A stretch of DNA of 64,000 nucleotides from Corynebacterium sp. (GCF_030532965.1 NZ_JAUNKC010000003.1:62001-126000), one strand, 5' to 3'; positions 18,921 to 27,807 are shown, counted from the stretch's first letter. The notes: generated from the letters alone by a model not told the origin. Translations and numbers: made by a program.

Positions 18921-20510
18921 ATGAGTGAACATCAGCGCCACACGCGCGACATTCAGGCGCGACCGCAGCTCGGCCCCGACACCCATCAACAAGGCCCAGC
19001 TGCGGTTAAGGCGCTGGTGTCGTTTTTGTCTGCCCTCGTGTTGGTCGTTTCTGGCGTCGGCTATTGGACCGTCGGCCGGATCGACACCAGCGTATCGTCG
19101 GGCACCTTGGAGCTGGGCGGCGACCAAGGGCTCAAAGAAGCTGCTGACGGCGCTACCGATATTCTGCTCGTCGGTTCCGACTCCCGCACCGACGCCCAGG
19201 GCAATCCCCTTACCCAAGAAGAAATCGACCTGCTTCATGCTGGCGATGAAGAAGCCGATAATACCGACACCATCATGGTGATTCGTATTCCTAACGACGG
19301 TTCTTCGGCCACCGCCATTTCCATTCCACGTGATACCTACGTTCACGACGACGCAATCGGAAACCTGAAAATCAACGGCGTTTATTCCCACCACAAAGCC
19401 TTTGAAAAAGAACGGCTATTTGAAACCGGAAACGTCGACGAACGGGAGTTAGAGGAAAAATCCAAAGACGCCGGACGCCAAGGACTCATTCAGGCTGTCA
19501 GTGACCTTACCGGCATCACCGTCGACCACTACGCCGAGGTGGGCTTGTTGGGGTTCGTCCTGCTCACCGATGCCGTGGGTGGTGTGGAAGTTTGCCTCAA
19601 CGACGACGTATCCGACGAGTATTCCGGCGCGAATTTCAAAGCCGGCGTGCAGACTCTCAATGGTGCTCAAGGCCTCGCCTTCGTGCGGCAGCGACATGGT
19701 CTGCCCCGCGGCGACCTCGACCGCATCGTTCGTCAGCAGGCGTTTATGGCCTCCCTGGTGGCTAAGGTGCTGTCGTCAGGCACATTGGCCTCGCCGGGTA
19801 AGTTGGCAAGTTTGGGCGATGCGGTCACCCGATCGGTCACCATCGACAAGGATTGGGATGTGATGAATTTCGCCATCCAACTGCAAAACCTCGCCGGTGG
19901 CAACGTGAAATTCAATACCATTCCGGTGACATCGATCGACGGCGTGGGCGACTACGGCGAATCCGTGGTCACCGTCGACGTCGACGAAGTACACGACTAC
20001 TTCAATGAGCTGCTTGGCACTGCCCCGCCGCCGGTTCCGCCGAGCCCATCAAACGACCCGACCAGCCCAACCAACCCGACCAGTCCAGCGGTCAACCCCA
20101 ATGTTGAAGTCTTGGTGCTTAACGCTTCTACCACCTCTGGTTTGGCTGCCAGCGTTGGTGGTTTCCTATCAGATGCCGGGTACCAGATCGCGGATACCAC
20201 CAATGCCCAGGAAGGGTTGTATTTCCAGTCGCAGGTTCTCGCGGCGGACACCACCAACCCCGATGCCTTAGCCATCGCCCAAAAACTCGGCGGTCTTCCA
20301 GTTGCCGCCAGCGCCTCCCTTGATGCCAATACCATCGCGGTGGTTACCGCAGCCGACTACAATGGCCCGACCGGAACCGCGAAGCCCTCTACTACGTCGC
20401 AGTCTGCTGCGGCTAGCAAGACCGTTGGCCAAGCTGGCTCCAAATTAGAAGAAGAACAGCTATCGCCAGTTATTGATGCTGGTGGCACCGGCCCACGTTG
20501 CGTGAATTAG
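18921..20510 (+). CDS. lcpA: LytR-CpsA-Psr family ligase (LcpA type)
   Basis: LCP proteins transfer lipid-linked wall polymers, here presumably arabinogalactan, onto peptidoglycan. The 529-residue product has a cytoplasmic tail of about 30 residues and one membrane segment (about 31-50). The LCP catalytic domain shows VGSDSRTDAQG, AISIPRDTYV and RGDLDRIVRQQAF. A Pro/Ser/Thr linker follows (near 360-385), then a LytR_C domain (NVEVLVLNASTTSGLAASVG) and a polar tail. The final residues include one Cys (RCVN). AAGGAG lies upstream of ATG 18921. It is divergent from wbbL and shares its promoter region. Confidence 0.92.
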   Translation: MSEHQRHTRDIQARPQLGPDTHQQGPAAVKALVSFLSALVLVVSGVGYWTVGRIDTSVSSGTLELGGDQGLKEAADGATDILLVGSDSRTDAQGNPLTQEEIDLLHAGDEEADNTDTIMVIRIPNDGSSATAISIPRDTYVHDDAIGNLKINGVYSHHKAFEKERLFETGNVDERELEEKSKDAGRQGLIQAVSDLTGITVDHYAEVGLLGFVLLTDAVGGVEVCLNDDVSDEYSGANFKAGVQTLNGAQGLAFVRQRHGLPRGDLDRIVRQQAFMASLVAKVLSSGTLASPGKLASLGDAVTRSVTIDKDWDVMNFAIQLQNLAGGNVKFNTIPVTSIDGVGDYGESVVTVDVDEVHDYFNELLGTAPPPVPPSPSNDPTSPTNPTSPAVNPNVEVLVLNASTTSGLAASVGGFLSDAGYQIADTTNAQEGLYFQSQVLAADTTNPDALAIAQKLGGLPVAASASLDANTIAVVTAADYNGPTGTAKPSTTSQSAAASKTVGQAGSKLEEEQLSPVIDAGGTGPRCVN

Positions 20511-20524
20511 CGCGCATAACCTAC

Positions 20525-20567
20525 ACGTCAGCCCCATGCGATCCGTAGCGCATGAGGCTGACGTTTC
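20525..20567 (+). terminator. Strong hairpin terminator after the LCP gene
   Basis: The arms at 20525-20540 and 20549-20564 pair over 16 bp with a single G-U type mismatch around the loop ATCCGTAG. It is followed by TTCTGG, a weak U-tract. It separates the LCP gene from the sugar-importer operon. Confidence 0.75.
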
Positions 20568-20644
20568 TGGCCAAGTGGCGACTGGTGTTACGAGAACTAG
20601 CAAAACTTCCACTATTGCCGCCGTCTACTGTTAGGTTGGTAGCC

Positions 20645-21658
20645 ATGGCACAGGTTACTTTCGCTAATGTCACCATCACCTATCCTGGCGCGGCGCGGCC
20701 GAGCGTCGAAAAGCTCGATTTAGAGATCGCCGACGGTGAGTTTTTAGTTTTGGTGGGGCCCTCTGGCTGCGGAAAATCTACGTCGTTGCGGGCATTGGCC
20801 GGGCTTGAACCAGTGACGGAGGGGAAGATCTTCATCGGCGATACCGACGTCACCGGATTGGAACCGGCGGAGCGCGACATCGCTATGGTGTTTCAAACGT
20901 ATGCGCTGTATCCGCACATGAGCGTGCGTAAAAATATCGGCTACCCCTTGAAATTAGCGAAGCTGCCCAAAACCGAGATCGACGCCAAAGTTGCCGAGGC
21001 CGCTGAGATTCTCGGATTATCGGATCTTCTTGACCGCAAGCCTAAGGATCTATCCGGTGGTCAGCGCCAGCGGGTCGCCATGGGACGGGCGATTGTGCGC
21101 AATCCGCAGGTCTTTCTGATGGACGAACCGCTGTCGAATCTCGATGCGAAACTGCGGGTGCAGACCCGAACGGAACTCGCCGCGCTGCAGCGGCGCCTCG
21201 GGGTGACCACGGTGTATGTCACCCACGACCAGGTTGAGGCGATGACCATGGGTGACCGGGTGGCGGTGCTCAAGGACGGCGTATTGCAGCAGGTAGCCAG
21301 CCCGCGTGAGCTTTACGACGCCCCAGCGAACGCGTTCGTTGCCGGTTTCATCGGATCCCCGGCTATGAACTTGTTCCCGGGTAACGTGAATGGAACACTG
21401 ACCACGATTGGTGTTCGCCCGGAACACATGCTGGTGGTCAGCCACCCCCAACCGGGGTGGGCAAGTATTCCCGCCCGGGTCGCTATTGTCGAAGAGCTTG
21501 GTGCCGAAAGCTACGTGTATGCCACAACGGCCGATGACACCACCTTGGTGGCTAAATTGCGCGGCAATCAACGGCTACAACCGAACGAAAAAATCACCTT
21601 GAGTTTCAATCCGAATTCCGCCCATCACTTCGATGCGGATACTGGGATTCGGCAATAA
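20645..21658 (+). CDS. tusK: ABC transporter ATPase, trehalose-type (TusK/MalK family)
   Basis: This ATPase powers the sugar importer encoded by the next three genes. The 337-residue CUT1-type protein has Walker A GPSGCGKST, Q-loop VFQTYALYPHM, signature LSGGQRQRVAMGRAI, Walker B VFLMDEPLSNLD and a C-terminal regulatory domain (TIGVRPEHML). ATG 20645 (MAQVTFANVTITYPGA) is chosen because upstream in-frame sequence lies inside the preceding terminator. Trehalose as substrate is inferred from the similar C. glutamicum tus locus near lcpA and is not shown by sequence. Confidence 0.88.
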   Translation: MAQVTFANVTITYPGAARPSVEKLDLEIADGEFLVLVGPSGCGKSTSLRALAGLEPVTEGKIFIGDTDVTGLEPAERDIAMVFQTYALYPHMSVRKNIGYPLKLAKLPKTEIDAKVAEAAEILGLSDLLDRKPKDLSGGQRQRVAMGRAIVRNPQVFLMDEPLSNLDAKLRVQTRTELAALQRRLGVTTVYVTHDQVEAMTMGDRVAVLKDGVLQQVASPRELYDAPANAFVAGFIGSPAMNLFPGNVNGTLTTIGVRPEHMLVVSHPQPGWASIPARVAIVEELGAESYVYATTADDTTLVAKLRGNQRLQPNEKITLSFNPNSAHHFDADTGIRQ

Positions 21659-21752
21659 AACCCCACAATTTTTGCTTAATTCGCCCCAAAACAGACATTT
21701 CACTACTACATTTTGTGGGTAAGCAACTAATTTTTAGAAAGGTTGTACTTTT

Positions 21753-23027
21753 ATGGCACTTCGATTGACTCGTAAGTCTATTGCCGCACTGGGGTTTGCC
21801 AGCGCACTGATCCTCACCGGTTGTAGCGACACTGGCTCCTCAACCTCCGGTTCAGATTCCGCGGGTTCCGCATCTTCAGAAGAAGGCCGCGGCCCCATCA
21901 CCTACGCTATGGGCAAGGTGGATTCCGAAAAGCTCATCCATGTTATTGACAAGTGGAATGAAGCCCACCCAGACGAGAAGGTGACGTTCAAGGAATTGGC
22001 CGGTGAGTCCGACGATCAACGCGATTCCCTGGTTCAGACCTTGCAGGCAGGCAATGACGACGTAGACGTCATGGCGCTTGATGTCGTTTGGACCGCAGAA
22101 TTCGCCGCTAACCAGTGGTTGGAGCCGCTGGAAGGCGACATGGCGGTGGACACCAGCAAGTTGCTGCAGCCTACCGTGGCTTCCGGTACGTACAACGGCA
22201 AGCTCTATGCACTGCCGCAGAACACCAATGGCCAATTGCTCTTCCGTAACACCAAAATCCAGCCTGATGCACCGACGACTTTCGAGGATTTGAAGAACTC
22301 CTGCGAAAAGGCGAAGGAAGCAAACGTTGATTGTTTGACTCTGCAATTGAAGCAATACGAAGGTCTGACCGTAAACACCCTCGGCTTCATTGAAGGCTGG
22401 GGCGGACATGTCTTGGACGAGTCCGGAGCTCCAGTCGTGGATTCCCCAGAAGCCAAGGAAGGTTTGCAGACCTTGGTGGACGCCTACAAGGACGGCGTGA
22501 TCTCCAAGGCTTCGACCTCCGCGACCGAGCAGGAAACCCACTTGGCATTCACCGGTGGTGAAACCTCCTACGCAATCAACTGGCCGTACATGTATGACCT
22601 GGCCAAGGGCGAGGAATCCAAGGTAGCCGATAAGTTTGAGGTTCAGCCGCTGGTCGGCAAAGATGGTGTTGGTGTATCCACCCTGGGCGGATTCAACAAC
22701 GGCATCAATGTCAACTCCAAGCACAAGGCCACCGCCCACGACTTCATCGAGTTCGTCATCTCGGAAGAAAACCAGATGTACTTCGCGGAGAACTCCTTCC
22801 CACCAGTACTGGCTTCCATCTACGATGACGAAGCGCTGATTGAGAAGTACCCATTCTTCCCGGCACTGAAGACGTCGCTGGAAAACGCAGTTCCACGGCC
22901 AGCTTCCCCGTTCTACCCGGCTATTTCCAAGGCAGTCCAGGATAACTCCTACGCTGCGCTGACCGCCGATAAGAGCGTGGACGACGCCACCGCCGACATG
23001 AAGGCCGCTATTGAGGCTGCGAAGTAA
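21753..23027 (+). CDS. tusE: Sugar-binding lipoprotein of the ABC importer (TusE type)
   Basis: A 424-residue extracytoplasmic solute-binding protein of the sugar family. The signal peptide ends in the lipobox LTGC with Cys24 lipidated. A Ser/Gly spacer and the binding fold follow (ITYAMGKVDSEKLIHVIDKW; YALPQNTNGQLLFRN; NWPYMYDLAKGE). AGAAAGG lies ten bases before ATG 21753. The codon use (many AAG, TCC and GAA codons) suggests high expression, as usual for binding proteins. The substrate, probably trehalose or a related disaccharide, is inferred. Confidence 0.88.
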   Translation: MALRLTRKSIAALGFASALILTGCSDTGSSTSGSDSAGSASSEEGRGPITYAMGKVDSEKLIHVIDKWNEAHPDEKVTFKELAGESDDQRDSLVQTLQAGNDDVDVMALDVVWTAEFAANQWLEPLEGDMAVDTSKLLQPTVASGTYNGKLYALPQNTNGQLLFRNTKIQPDAPTTFEDLKNSCEKAKEANVDCLTLQLKQYEGLTVNTLGFIEGWGGHVLDESGAPVVDSPEAKEGLQTLVDAYKDGVISKASTSATEQETHLAFTGGETSYAINWPYMYDLAKGEESKVADKFEVQPLVGKDGVGVSTLGGFNNGINVNSKHKATAHDFIEFVISEENQMYFAENSFPPVLASIYDDEALIEKYPFFPALKTSLENAVPRPASPFYPAISKAVQDNSYAALTADKSVDDATADMKAAIEAAK

Positions 23028-23071
23028 AAACTCGGCAAATCCACCCAGGTGGTGCTGCTAAGCTGACACTC

Positions 23072-23104
23072 AAAACCATTACCCATTTTACGGGCAGTGG
23101 TTTT
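23072..23104 (+). terminator. Attenuator-like hairpin inside the importer operon
   Basis: AAAACCATT (23072-23080) and AGTGGTTTT (23096-23104) pair with one G-U. The hairpin lies just after the binding-protein gene and before the permeases. Such structures commonly stabilise the binding-protein mRNA and reduce expression of the downstream permeases. Confidence 0.5.
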
Positions 23105-23138
23105 GGGTGTTTTGCATCTAACGAAAGATGAGGAAACC

Positions 23139-24194
23139 GTGGTCAAAAACTCACGTGCCGCCATTTACCTAATTGTGCCGTCGCTGGTTGTCTTGGCGGT
23201 CGTGATCGGTTATCCGATTATCCGCGCCATCTACCTCTCCTTCCAATCCGATAAGCACCTTGATCCCGAAACCGGGGTTTTCGTTCAAGGCGGTTTCGCC
23301 GGATTTGACCACTACGTTTATTGGCTTACCCAGCGATGCATGACCCCGTCGGGCGAAATCGGCGCCTGCCCGCCCGGCGTTTTATCCACCGACTTCTGGC
23401 CCGCAGTAGGCAATACGCTCTTCTTCACCGTGGTCACGGTCAGCCTGGAAATAGTCCTGGGAATGCTCATGGCTTTGGTCATGCACCGGGAATTTAAGGG
23501 TCGGGCCTTCCTGCGCGCCGCCGTCCTCATCCCGTGGGCAATCCCCACCGCCGTGACCGCTAAGCTCTGGCAATTCATCTTCGCCGATCGCGGCATCATT
23601 AATTCCCTGCTCGGAACCCCCATTTCGTGGACCACCGACCCGTGGGCCGCCCGGTTTGCCGTCATCATCGCCGATGTTTGGAAAACCACCCCGTTCATGG
23701 CGCTGTTGATCTTAGCCGGGCTGCAAATGATCCCGAAGGATGTCTATGAGGCCGCCAAGGTCGACGGCGCATCCACCTGGAAACAGTTCTGGCTTATCAC
23801 ATTGCCGCTGGTCAAACCGGCGTTAATGGTGGCAATCCTCTTCCGCACCCTAGACGCCCTGCGAATGTACGACCTGCCAGTAATTTTGATTTCCTCCTCG
23901 GCTAACTCCCCCACCGCCACGGTGTCGCAATTGGTGGTCGCCGACGTTCGGCAAAACAATTTCAATTCCGCCTCGGCGTTATCCACCATGATCTTCCTGT
24001 TGATCTTCTTCGTGGCTTTCATCATGATCCGCTTCCTCGGCGCAGACGTATCTGGCAACGCCGAGAAACGCGAGCTAAAGAAGATTCAACGCCGGGAAGA
24101 AGCCCAGCAGCAGGCAGCTGACCACCCGTTACGCGTCGAAAAGCAACCCACCACCAACCAGCCCCTCGTCACGATCGGAGAACCCCATGCGTAA
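23139..24194 (+). CDS. tusF: Sugar ABC transporter permease (MalF-like, TusF type)
   Basis: A membrane subunit of about 351 residues with several hydrophobic segments, beginning near AIYLIVPSLVVLAVVIGYPI. The cytoplasmic EAA loop EAAKVDGASTWKQFWLITLPL contacts the ATPase. The C-terminal 50 residues are charged. GTG 23139 with AGGA about five bases upstream gives the normal permease N-terminus (VVKNSRAAIY); the ATG at 23097 lies in the hairpin before it. It overlaps the next permease gene by eight bases. Confidence 0.9.
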   Translation: MVKNSRAAIYLIVPSLVVLAVVIGYPIIRAIYLSFQSDKHLDPETGVFVQGGFAGFDHYVYWLTQRCMTPSGEIGACPPGVLSTDFWPAVGNTLFFTVVTVSLEIVLGMLMALVMHREFKGRAFLRAAVLIPWAIPTAVTAKLWQFIFADRGIINSLLGTPISWTTDPWAARFAVIIADVWKTTPFMALLILAGLQMIPKDVYEAAKVDGASTWKQFWLITLPLVKPALMVAILFRTLDALRMYDLPVILISSSANSPTATVSQLVVADVRQNNFNSASALSTMIFLLIFFVAFIMIRFLGADVSGNAEKRELKKIQRREEAQQQAADHPLRVEKQPTTNQPLVTIGEPHA

Positions 24195-25011
24195 AACAAT
24201 CGGCAACTACATTGGGGTCATCCTTATCCTGATCTGGGGGTTGGCGCCGTTTTATTGGATGGTGGTCACCGCGCTACGCGATAAACGCCATACCTTTGAC
24301 ACCACCCCGTGGCCGACCCATGTCACCTTGCAAAACTTCAAGGACGCGCTGGCAACGAACAAAGGAAACGACTTCCTCAACGCCATCGGCAATTCGCTGC
24401 TGATCGGGTTTCTCACCACCCTCATCGCGGTCACCGTTGGGGTATTCACCGCCTACGCCTTGGCCCGGGTAGATTTCCGGGGCAAGGGCATAGTCACCGG
24501 AATCGTGTTGGGGGCCAGCATGTTCCCCGGCATCGCCTTGGTCACCCCGCTGTTCCAACTATTTGGCGACCTCGGCTGGATCGGCCAGTACCGGGCGCTG
24601 ATTATCCCCAATATTTCCTTTGCCTTGCCGCTGACGATTTACACGCTCACGTCGTTTTTCCGGCAGCTGCCCTGGGAGTTGGAAGAAGCCGCCCGGGTGG
24701 ACGGGGCAAGCCGCGGCCAGGCGTTCCGCACCGTCTTGCTGCCACTTGCCGCACCGGCGCTTTTTACCACCGCGATTTTGTGCTTCATCGCCACCTGGAA
24801 CGAATTTATGCTGGCTAATCAACTGTCCACCAACGCCACGGAGCCAGTCACGGTCGCGATTGCCCGCTTCTCCGGCGACAGCCACTTCGAATACCCCTAT
24901 GCTTCCGTTATGGCAGCGGGCGCGCTTGTCACCATCCCGCTGATAATCATGGTTCTCGCATTCCAACGCCGCATCGTTTCCGGCCTCACCGCCGGTGGCG
25001 TGAAAGCCTAG
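24187..25011 (+). CDS. tusG: Sugar ABC transporter permease (MalG-like, TusG type)
   Basis: The second membrane subunit has 274 residues and about six membrane segments. The EAA loop EEAARVDGASRGQAFRTVLLPL is intact. The C-terminus QRRIVSGLTAGGVKA is the conserved MalG-type end. The start overlaps tusF, so the two are translationally coupled. It ends the importer operon; a hairpin follows. Confidence 0.91.
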   Translation: MRKTIGNYIGVILILIWGLAPFYWMVVTALRDKRHTFDTTPWPTHVTLQNFKDALATNKGNDFLNAIGNSLLIGFLTTLIAVTVGVFTAYALARVDFRGKGIVTGIVLGASMFPGIALVTPLFQLFGDLGWIGQYRALIIPNISFALPLTIYTLTSFFRQLPWELEEAARVDGASRGQAFRTVLLPLAAPALFTTAILCFIATWNEFMLANQLSTNATEPVTVAIARFSGDSHFEYPYASVMAAGALVTIPLIIMVLAFQRRIVSGLTAGGVKA

Positions 25012-25037
25012 CTGGCTAGTAGGCCCAAAAACTCAAC

Positions 25038-25069
25038 GCCGTAGCAATTAGCCCACTAACCGCTACGGC
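25038..25069 (+). terminator. Hairpin after the importer operon
   Basis: GCCGTAGC (25038-25045) and GCTACGGC (25062-25069) form a perfect 8-bp stem with a 16-base loop; ATTTCC follows. The same stem core, GCCGTAGC(A), forms the hairpin at 49711-49755, so this may be a recurring element. Confidence 0.6.
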
Positions 25070-25110
25070 ATTTCCAGGAAAATAATTGTTCAGATTCTTC
25101 GCGCAACGGA

Positions 25111-25767
25111 ATGAACCCACAGCTACTTATGAAAAAGAAAACCTATACCGAGACCTGGAGAGAAAAAGCCCGAATTGGAAACCGCGTCTATGAAGACATA
25201 GATTTCACCGGCACGGATTTCAACCACCCTATCTTTAGTAATGTGACGTTTAAAAATTGCATTTTTCGAAAGTGCAATTTGGATGACGCCAGGCTTTATT
25301 CCTGCGATTTTTACGATTGTGTCTTTGACAAAGTGGACTTACGCGGGGTCACCATAGGTGCCCATACCGGGATTTTTCGGGATTGTGTGTTTAACGGCTG
25401 CAATTTCCAGCGGACAAGTTTTTACGAGCCCGAATTCTATAATTGCACCTTTGATAAATGCAGAATGAAAGGCCTGGAAACCCGCGCTAGCTATTTCGAA
25501 AATTGCACGATAATTGGGCATCTCGCGGAGATTGTTTTTTACAACAATTTCTACGACGACATCGACAAAAAACAATTTGACGACCTATTTCACAGCATCG
25601 ATTTCTCAAAAGCCCACTTCGGCGAATACGTAATCTTCGAAGGCTGCGACCTATCCCGCTCCACACCACCACGCGGCCATACTTTTGAAGAACTCCTCAC
25701 CAAAAAATACTCCTCCCGCTTAAGGCGCGGCAGAACCGGAATCGGCACCCCCGGGAAAGAGGACTAA
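25111..25767 (+). CDS. Pentapeptide-repeat protein
   Basis: A 218-residue protein whose middle is a run of pentapeptide-type repeats with Phe, Leu or Ile every five residues (DFTGTDFNHPIFSNVTFKNC, then IFRKCNLDDARLYSCDFYDC). It should fold as a right-handed quadrilateral beta-helix. It is rich in Cys, Asn, Phe and Tyr, and its DNA is clearly more AT-rich than the flanking genes, suggesting acquisition. Some pentapeptide proteins mimic DNA and protect gyrase; nothing here proves that role. There is no signal peptide. ATG 25111 follows ACGGA; ATG 25129 is a possible alternative. Confidence 0.75.
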   Translation: MNPQLLMKKKTYTETWREKARIGNRVYEDIDFTGTDFNHPIFSNVTFKNCIFRKCNLDDARLYSCDFYDCVFDKVDLRGVTIGAHTGIFRDCVFNGCNFQRTSFYEPEFYNCTFDKCRMKGLETRASYFENCTIIGHLAEIVFYNNFYDDIDKKQFDDLFHSIDFSKAHFGEYVIFEGCDLSRSTPPRGHTFEELLTKKYSSRLRRGRTGIGTPGKED

Positions 25768-25823
25768 CCCCTAGATTCAACTTCCGCCACCACCATGGTC
25801 AAGGTGTTGTTACCATAACCATC

Positions 25824-27650
25824 ATGGTGTTTCGGTTTCTCCTGGAAGAAAACAGCGACGGCCGCGTACAGGCAATAAGTCCAAACAATGCCCAGTGTCA
25901 CGACCTGCGGGTCGAGCGCATTAAAACCGGCACGATTAGCACGCTGTTTTTCCCGAAGTCGAAGCAGTACCCGCTGTCGGATTTTGTGGGTGTGGACCCT
26001 TATTTACAGCTGCAGAAGGTTTTTGTGCTCCGTGATTCCGCAGGCACCCCAGTCTGCGCGGTGGAGGTGGTTGGTGTTTCAGCGAGTAGTTTCGGCTCGA
26101 TCACGGCCGCCGATCTTACAGACACTGACGGGCCGAAAGACCCGGCTGCGTGGAAGGAGTGGGCGCGGGAAACCTGGCAGAAACCGATGTTTAGGGGAAT
26201 GTGTTATCCCCGCATTATCAGGGATTCATCGGTGATTATTCGGGTGGATTTCAAGGTGATCGAAGTCTTCGGCGAGGTAGGTAAGGTGCCAAGCGCGGAA
26301 ACCGCCAATGCGTTGTTGGACATGCTTTTCGACGGCCTGACTGCGCGGGCTACCCCGGAAGAAGTCCTCGCCACGATCGTGAAACTTGACTCGTCCCTCC
26401 CAGCGGATTTTCGACTAGCCGCCTACGATTTGATCGCGAAGCCGTGCTCACTGATGCCCACGAGCTTCATCACGGCACCGGATTTAACCGGTCTTGTTGA
26501 ACGGACCGAAGGATTTACCCGTGGGTTTCCCGGTTTGCCGACCCCACCGGCGGATACAGGCTCCCACCATGAAACCGTCGACTGGGTAGAGGCCTGCCTT
26601 GAGGCACTCGGGTTTCAATCGGTGGCGGTAACCACCCGGCGTCGAAAAGCGCGGTCTGGTCACCGCAACGGCGGCCACGCGGATTTCCGGCAGCGGCTCA
26701 ACCGAGAAGAACTAGCTCACCGCTTCCCCGGCGTGTCGGTGCGGCGGTACCGCAAGGCGGTTCGCGCGCTACTTCACCTGCATAAACGCGCCTTAACGGC
26801 TGCGGCTGCGGCGGATTACGCACGCGCTATCCACTTGGGAAAGACGCGGCTTGCGTTTTTGATCGATCGGGACGCTTTCAAGAAATCCCCGGCCACCGCG
26901 CAGTTTGTCGCCTACTACACCGCGCGGTTGAAGCTGCGGACGTTATTCACCGTGGGGTCGCAGGATCGCCCGATGGATCACATCGCGCAACTGCTACTTG
27001 ACCGGGCGTTGGCCGATCCAAATGTTCGGCCAGAGGTGATCGCGTGTGTCTATTGCCCGCCCATGATCGTTGCATTGCTTGACGACGCCGCCAAGGTGCG
27101 GCTTGCCACCACCTATTTCGCCCAGGTGGAGTGGTTGGCAACCCAGCTTAGTACGCTGTGGAATCCCCGCTGGCGCACCGGCACAATGGTCATGCGGAAA
27201 GGCGATAATTCCTCCCGTTGGAACGCGGCCGCCCGCGCCTGGGATCAGATGCGCACCGGTTGGTTCAATGTGATCGTTTGTGCGCACTGGGACGACGTAC
27301 TGACCGAGTTCTGCTTTGGCAAAGTACCCTCTTTGATCGCCGGTGACGTTGCCGCCTGGCACCACCATGTGGGTGAGCACGAACCGCACCACGATGTGCA
27401 CGTTTTTCAGCGGCTGCCACTGCCGTGGGAGGTTGTTTTGGGCACCAAGGAATGTACCGCTACGGATGTGCGAAACGCCTGCGCTGAGGTCGGTATTGAT
27501 CCGGATGCCACGGGCTGGACTTTGCCATATCGCCAATCCGAATTGGCTGTAACCCGCCCGACCTACGATTTGGTGCACGGCATCATGGTCAGCGATCCGG
27601 TGGCAGCGCGTTGGATGCGTAAAGCAGGCTGGTTCGCCGGAAAATCATAA
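25824..27650 (+). CDS. ASCH-domain protein with large C-terminal region of unknown function
   Basis: A 608-residue protein. Residues about 25-150 have the layout of an ASCH (PUA-like, RNA-binding) domain: R-I-K-T-G-T-x-S-T-L-F-F, then VFVLRDSAGTPVCAVEVVGVSASSFGSITAADL, then WKEWARETW and IIRVDFKVIEVFGEV. The region from about 265 has no fold I recognise. It is basic around 275-300 (TTRRRKARSGHRNGG), helical in the middle, and has a distinctive MVMRKGDNSSRWNAAARAW block and a His-rich AAWHHHVGEHEPHHDVHVF near residue 510. ATG 25824 lacks a clear ribosome site. A tRNA-like structure begins 51 bases after the stop. Function unknown; RNA binding is inferred from the ASCH part. Confidence 0.7.
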   Translation: MVFRFLLEENSDGRVQAISPNNAQCHDLRVERIKTGTISTLFFPKSKQYPLSDFVGVDPYLQLQKVFVLRDSAGTPVCAVEVVGVSASSFGSITAADLTDTDGPKDPAAWKEWARETWQKPMFRGMCYPRIIRDSSVIIRVDFKVIEVFGEVGKVPSAETANALLDMLFDGLTARATPEEVLATIVKLDSSLPADFRLAAYDLIAKPCSLMPTSFITAPDLTGLVERTEGFTRGFPGLPTPPADTGSHHETVDWVEACLEALGFQSVAVTTRRRKARSGHRNGGHADFRQRLNREELAHRFPGVSVRRYRKAVRALLHLHKRALTAAAAADYARAIHLGKTRLAFLIDRDAFKKSPATAQFVAYYTARLKLRTLFTVGSQDRPMDHIAQLLLDRALADPNVRPEVIACVYCPPMIVALLDDAAKVRLATTYFAQVEWLATQLSTLWNPRWRTGTMVMRKGDNSSRWNAAARAWDQMRTGWFNVIVCAHWDDVLTEFCFGKVPSLIAGDVAAWHHHVGEHEPHHDVHVFQRLPLPWEVVLGTKECTATDVRNACAEVGIDPDATGWTLPYRQSELAVTRPTYDLVHGIMVSDPVAARWMRKAGWFAGKS

Positions 27651-27701
27651 CGGCTGAATCCCGCATCTACTAGCCTTAGCATGTGTTATTCTTCCTTCTT
27701 G

Positions 27702-27794
27702 GAAGAGGTAGCTCAATGAGCCACGTACGTGGCCCGGTAGAGCAGTTGGCACACATTATCCGACTCGTTCCTGGTTCGAATCCAGGTCTCTTCC
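27702..27794 (+). ncRNA. tRNA-like RNA with a hairpin in the D-loop
   Basis: All arms of a tRNA can be drawn. Acceptor GAAGAGG (27702-27708) pairs TCTCTTC (27787-27793), with an extra G27701-C27794 pair. TA sits at positions 8-9. The D-stem is GCTC (27711-27714)/GAGC (27740-27743). The anticodon-like stem is GTTGG (27745-27749)/CCGAC (27760-27764), followed by a 5-base variable loop. The T-arm CCTGG-TTCGAAT-CCAGG (27770-27786) is perfect. Two parts are abnormal. The D-loop is 25 bases and contains the perfect palindrome GCCACGTACGTGGC (27720-27733). The anticodon loop has ten bases (CACACATTAT) with no normal anticodon. The 3' end reads CCC then TTTTTTT, not CCA. It may be a degenerate tRNA, a tRNA-like regulator, or a structured terminator for the ASCH gene. 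Confidence 0.55.
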
Positions 27795-27807
27795 CCCTTT
27801 TTTGTTC

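Noticed and set aside
20552..20644. Upstream extension of the importer ATPase
   Set aside because: The extra codons lie inside the terminator hairpin and do not match the family N-terminus.
27702..27794. Calling the tRNA-like element an ordinary tRNA
   Set aside because: The anticodon loop is ten bases without a usable anticodon and the D-loop has a 14-base palindrome inserted, so no amino acid can be assigned.
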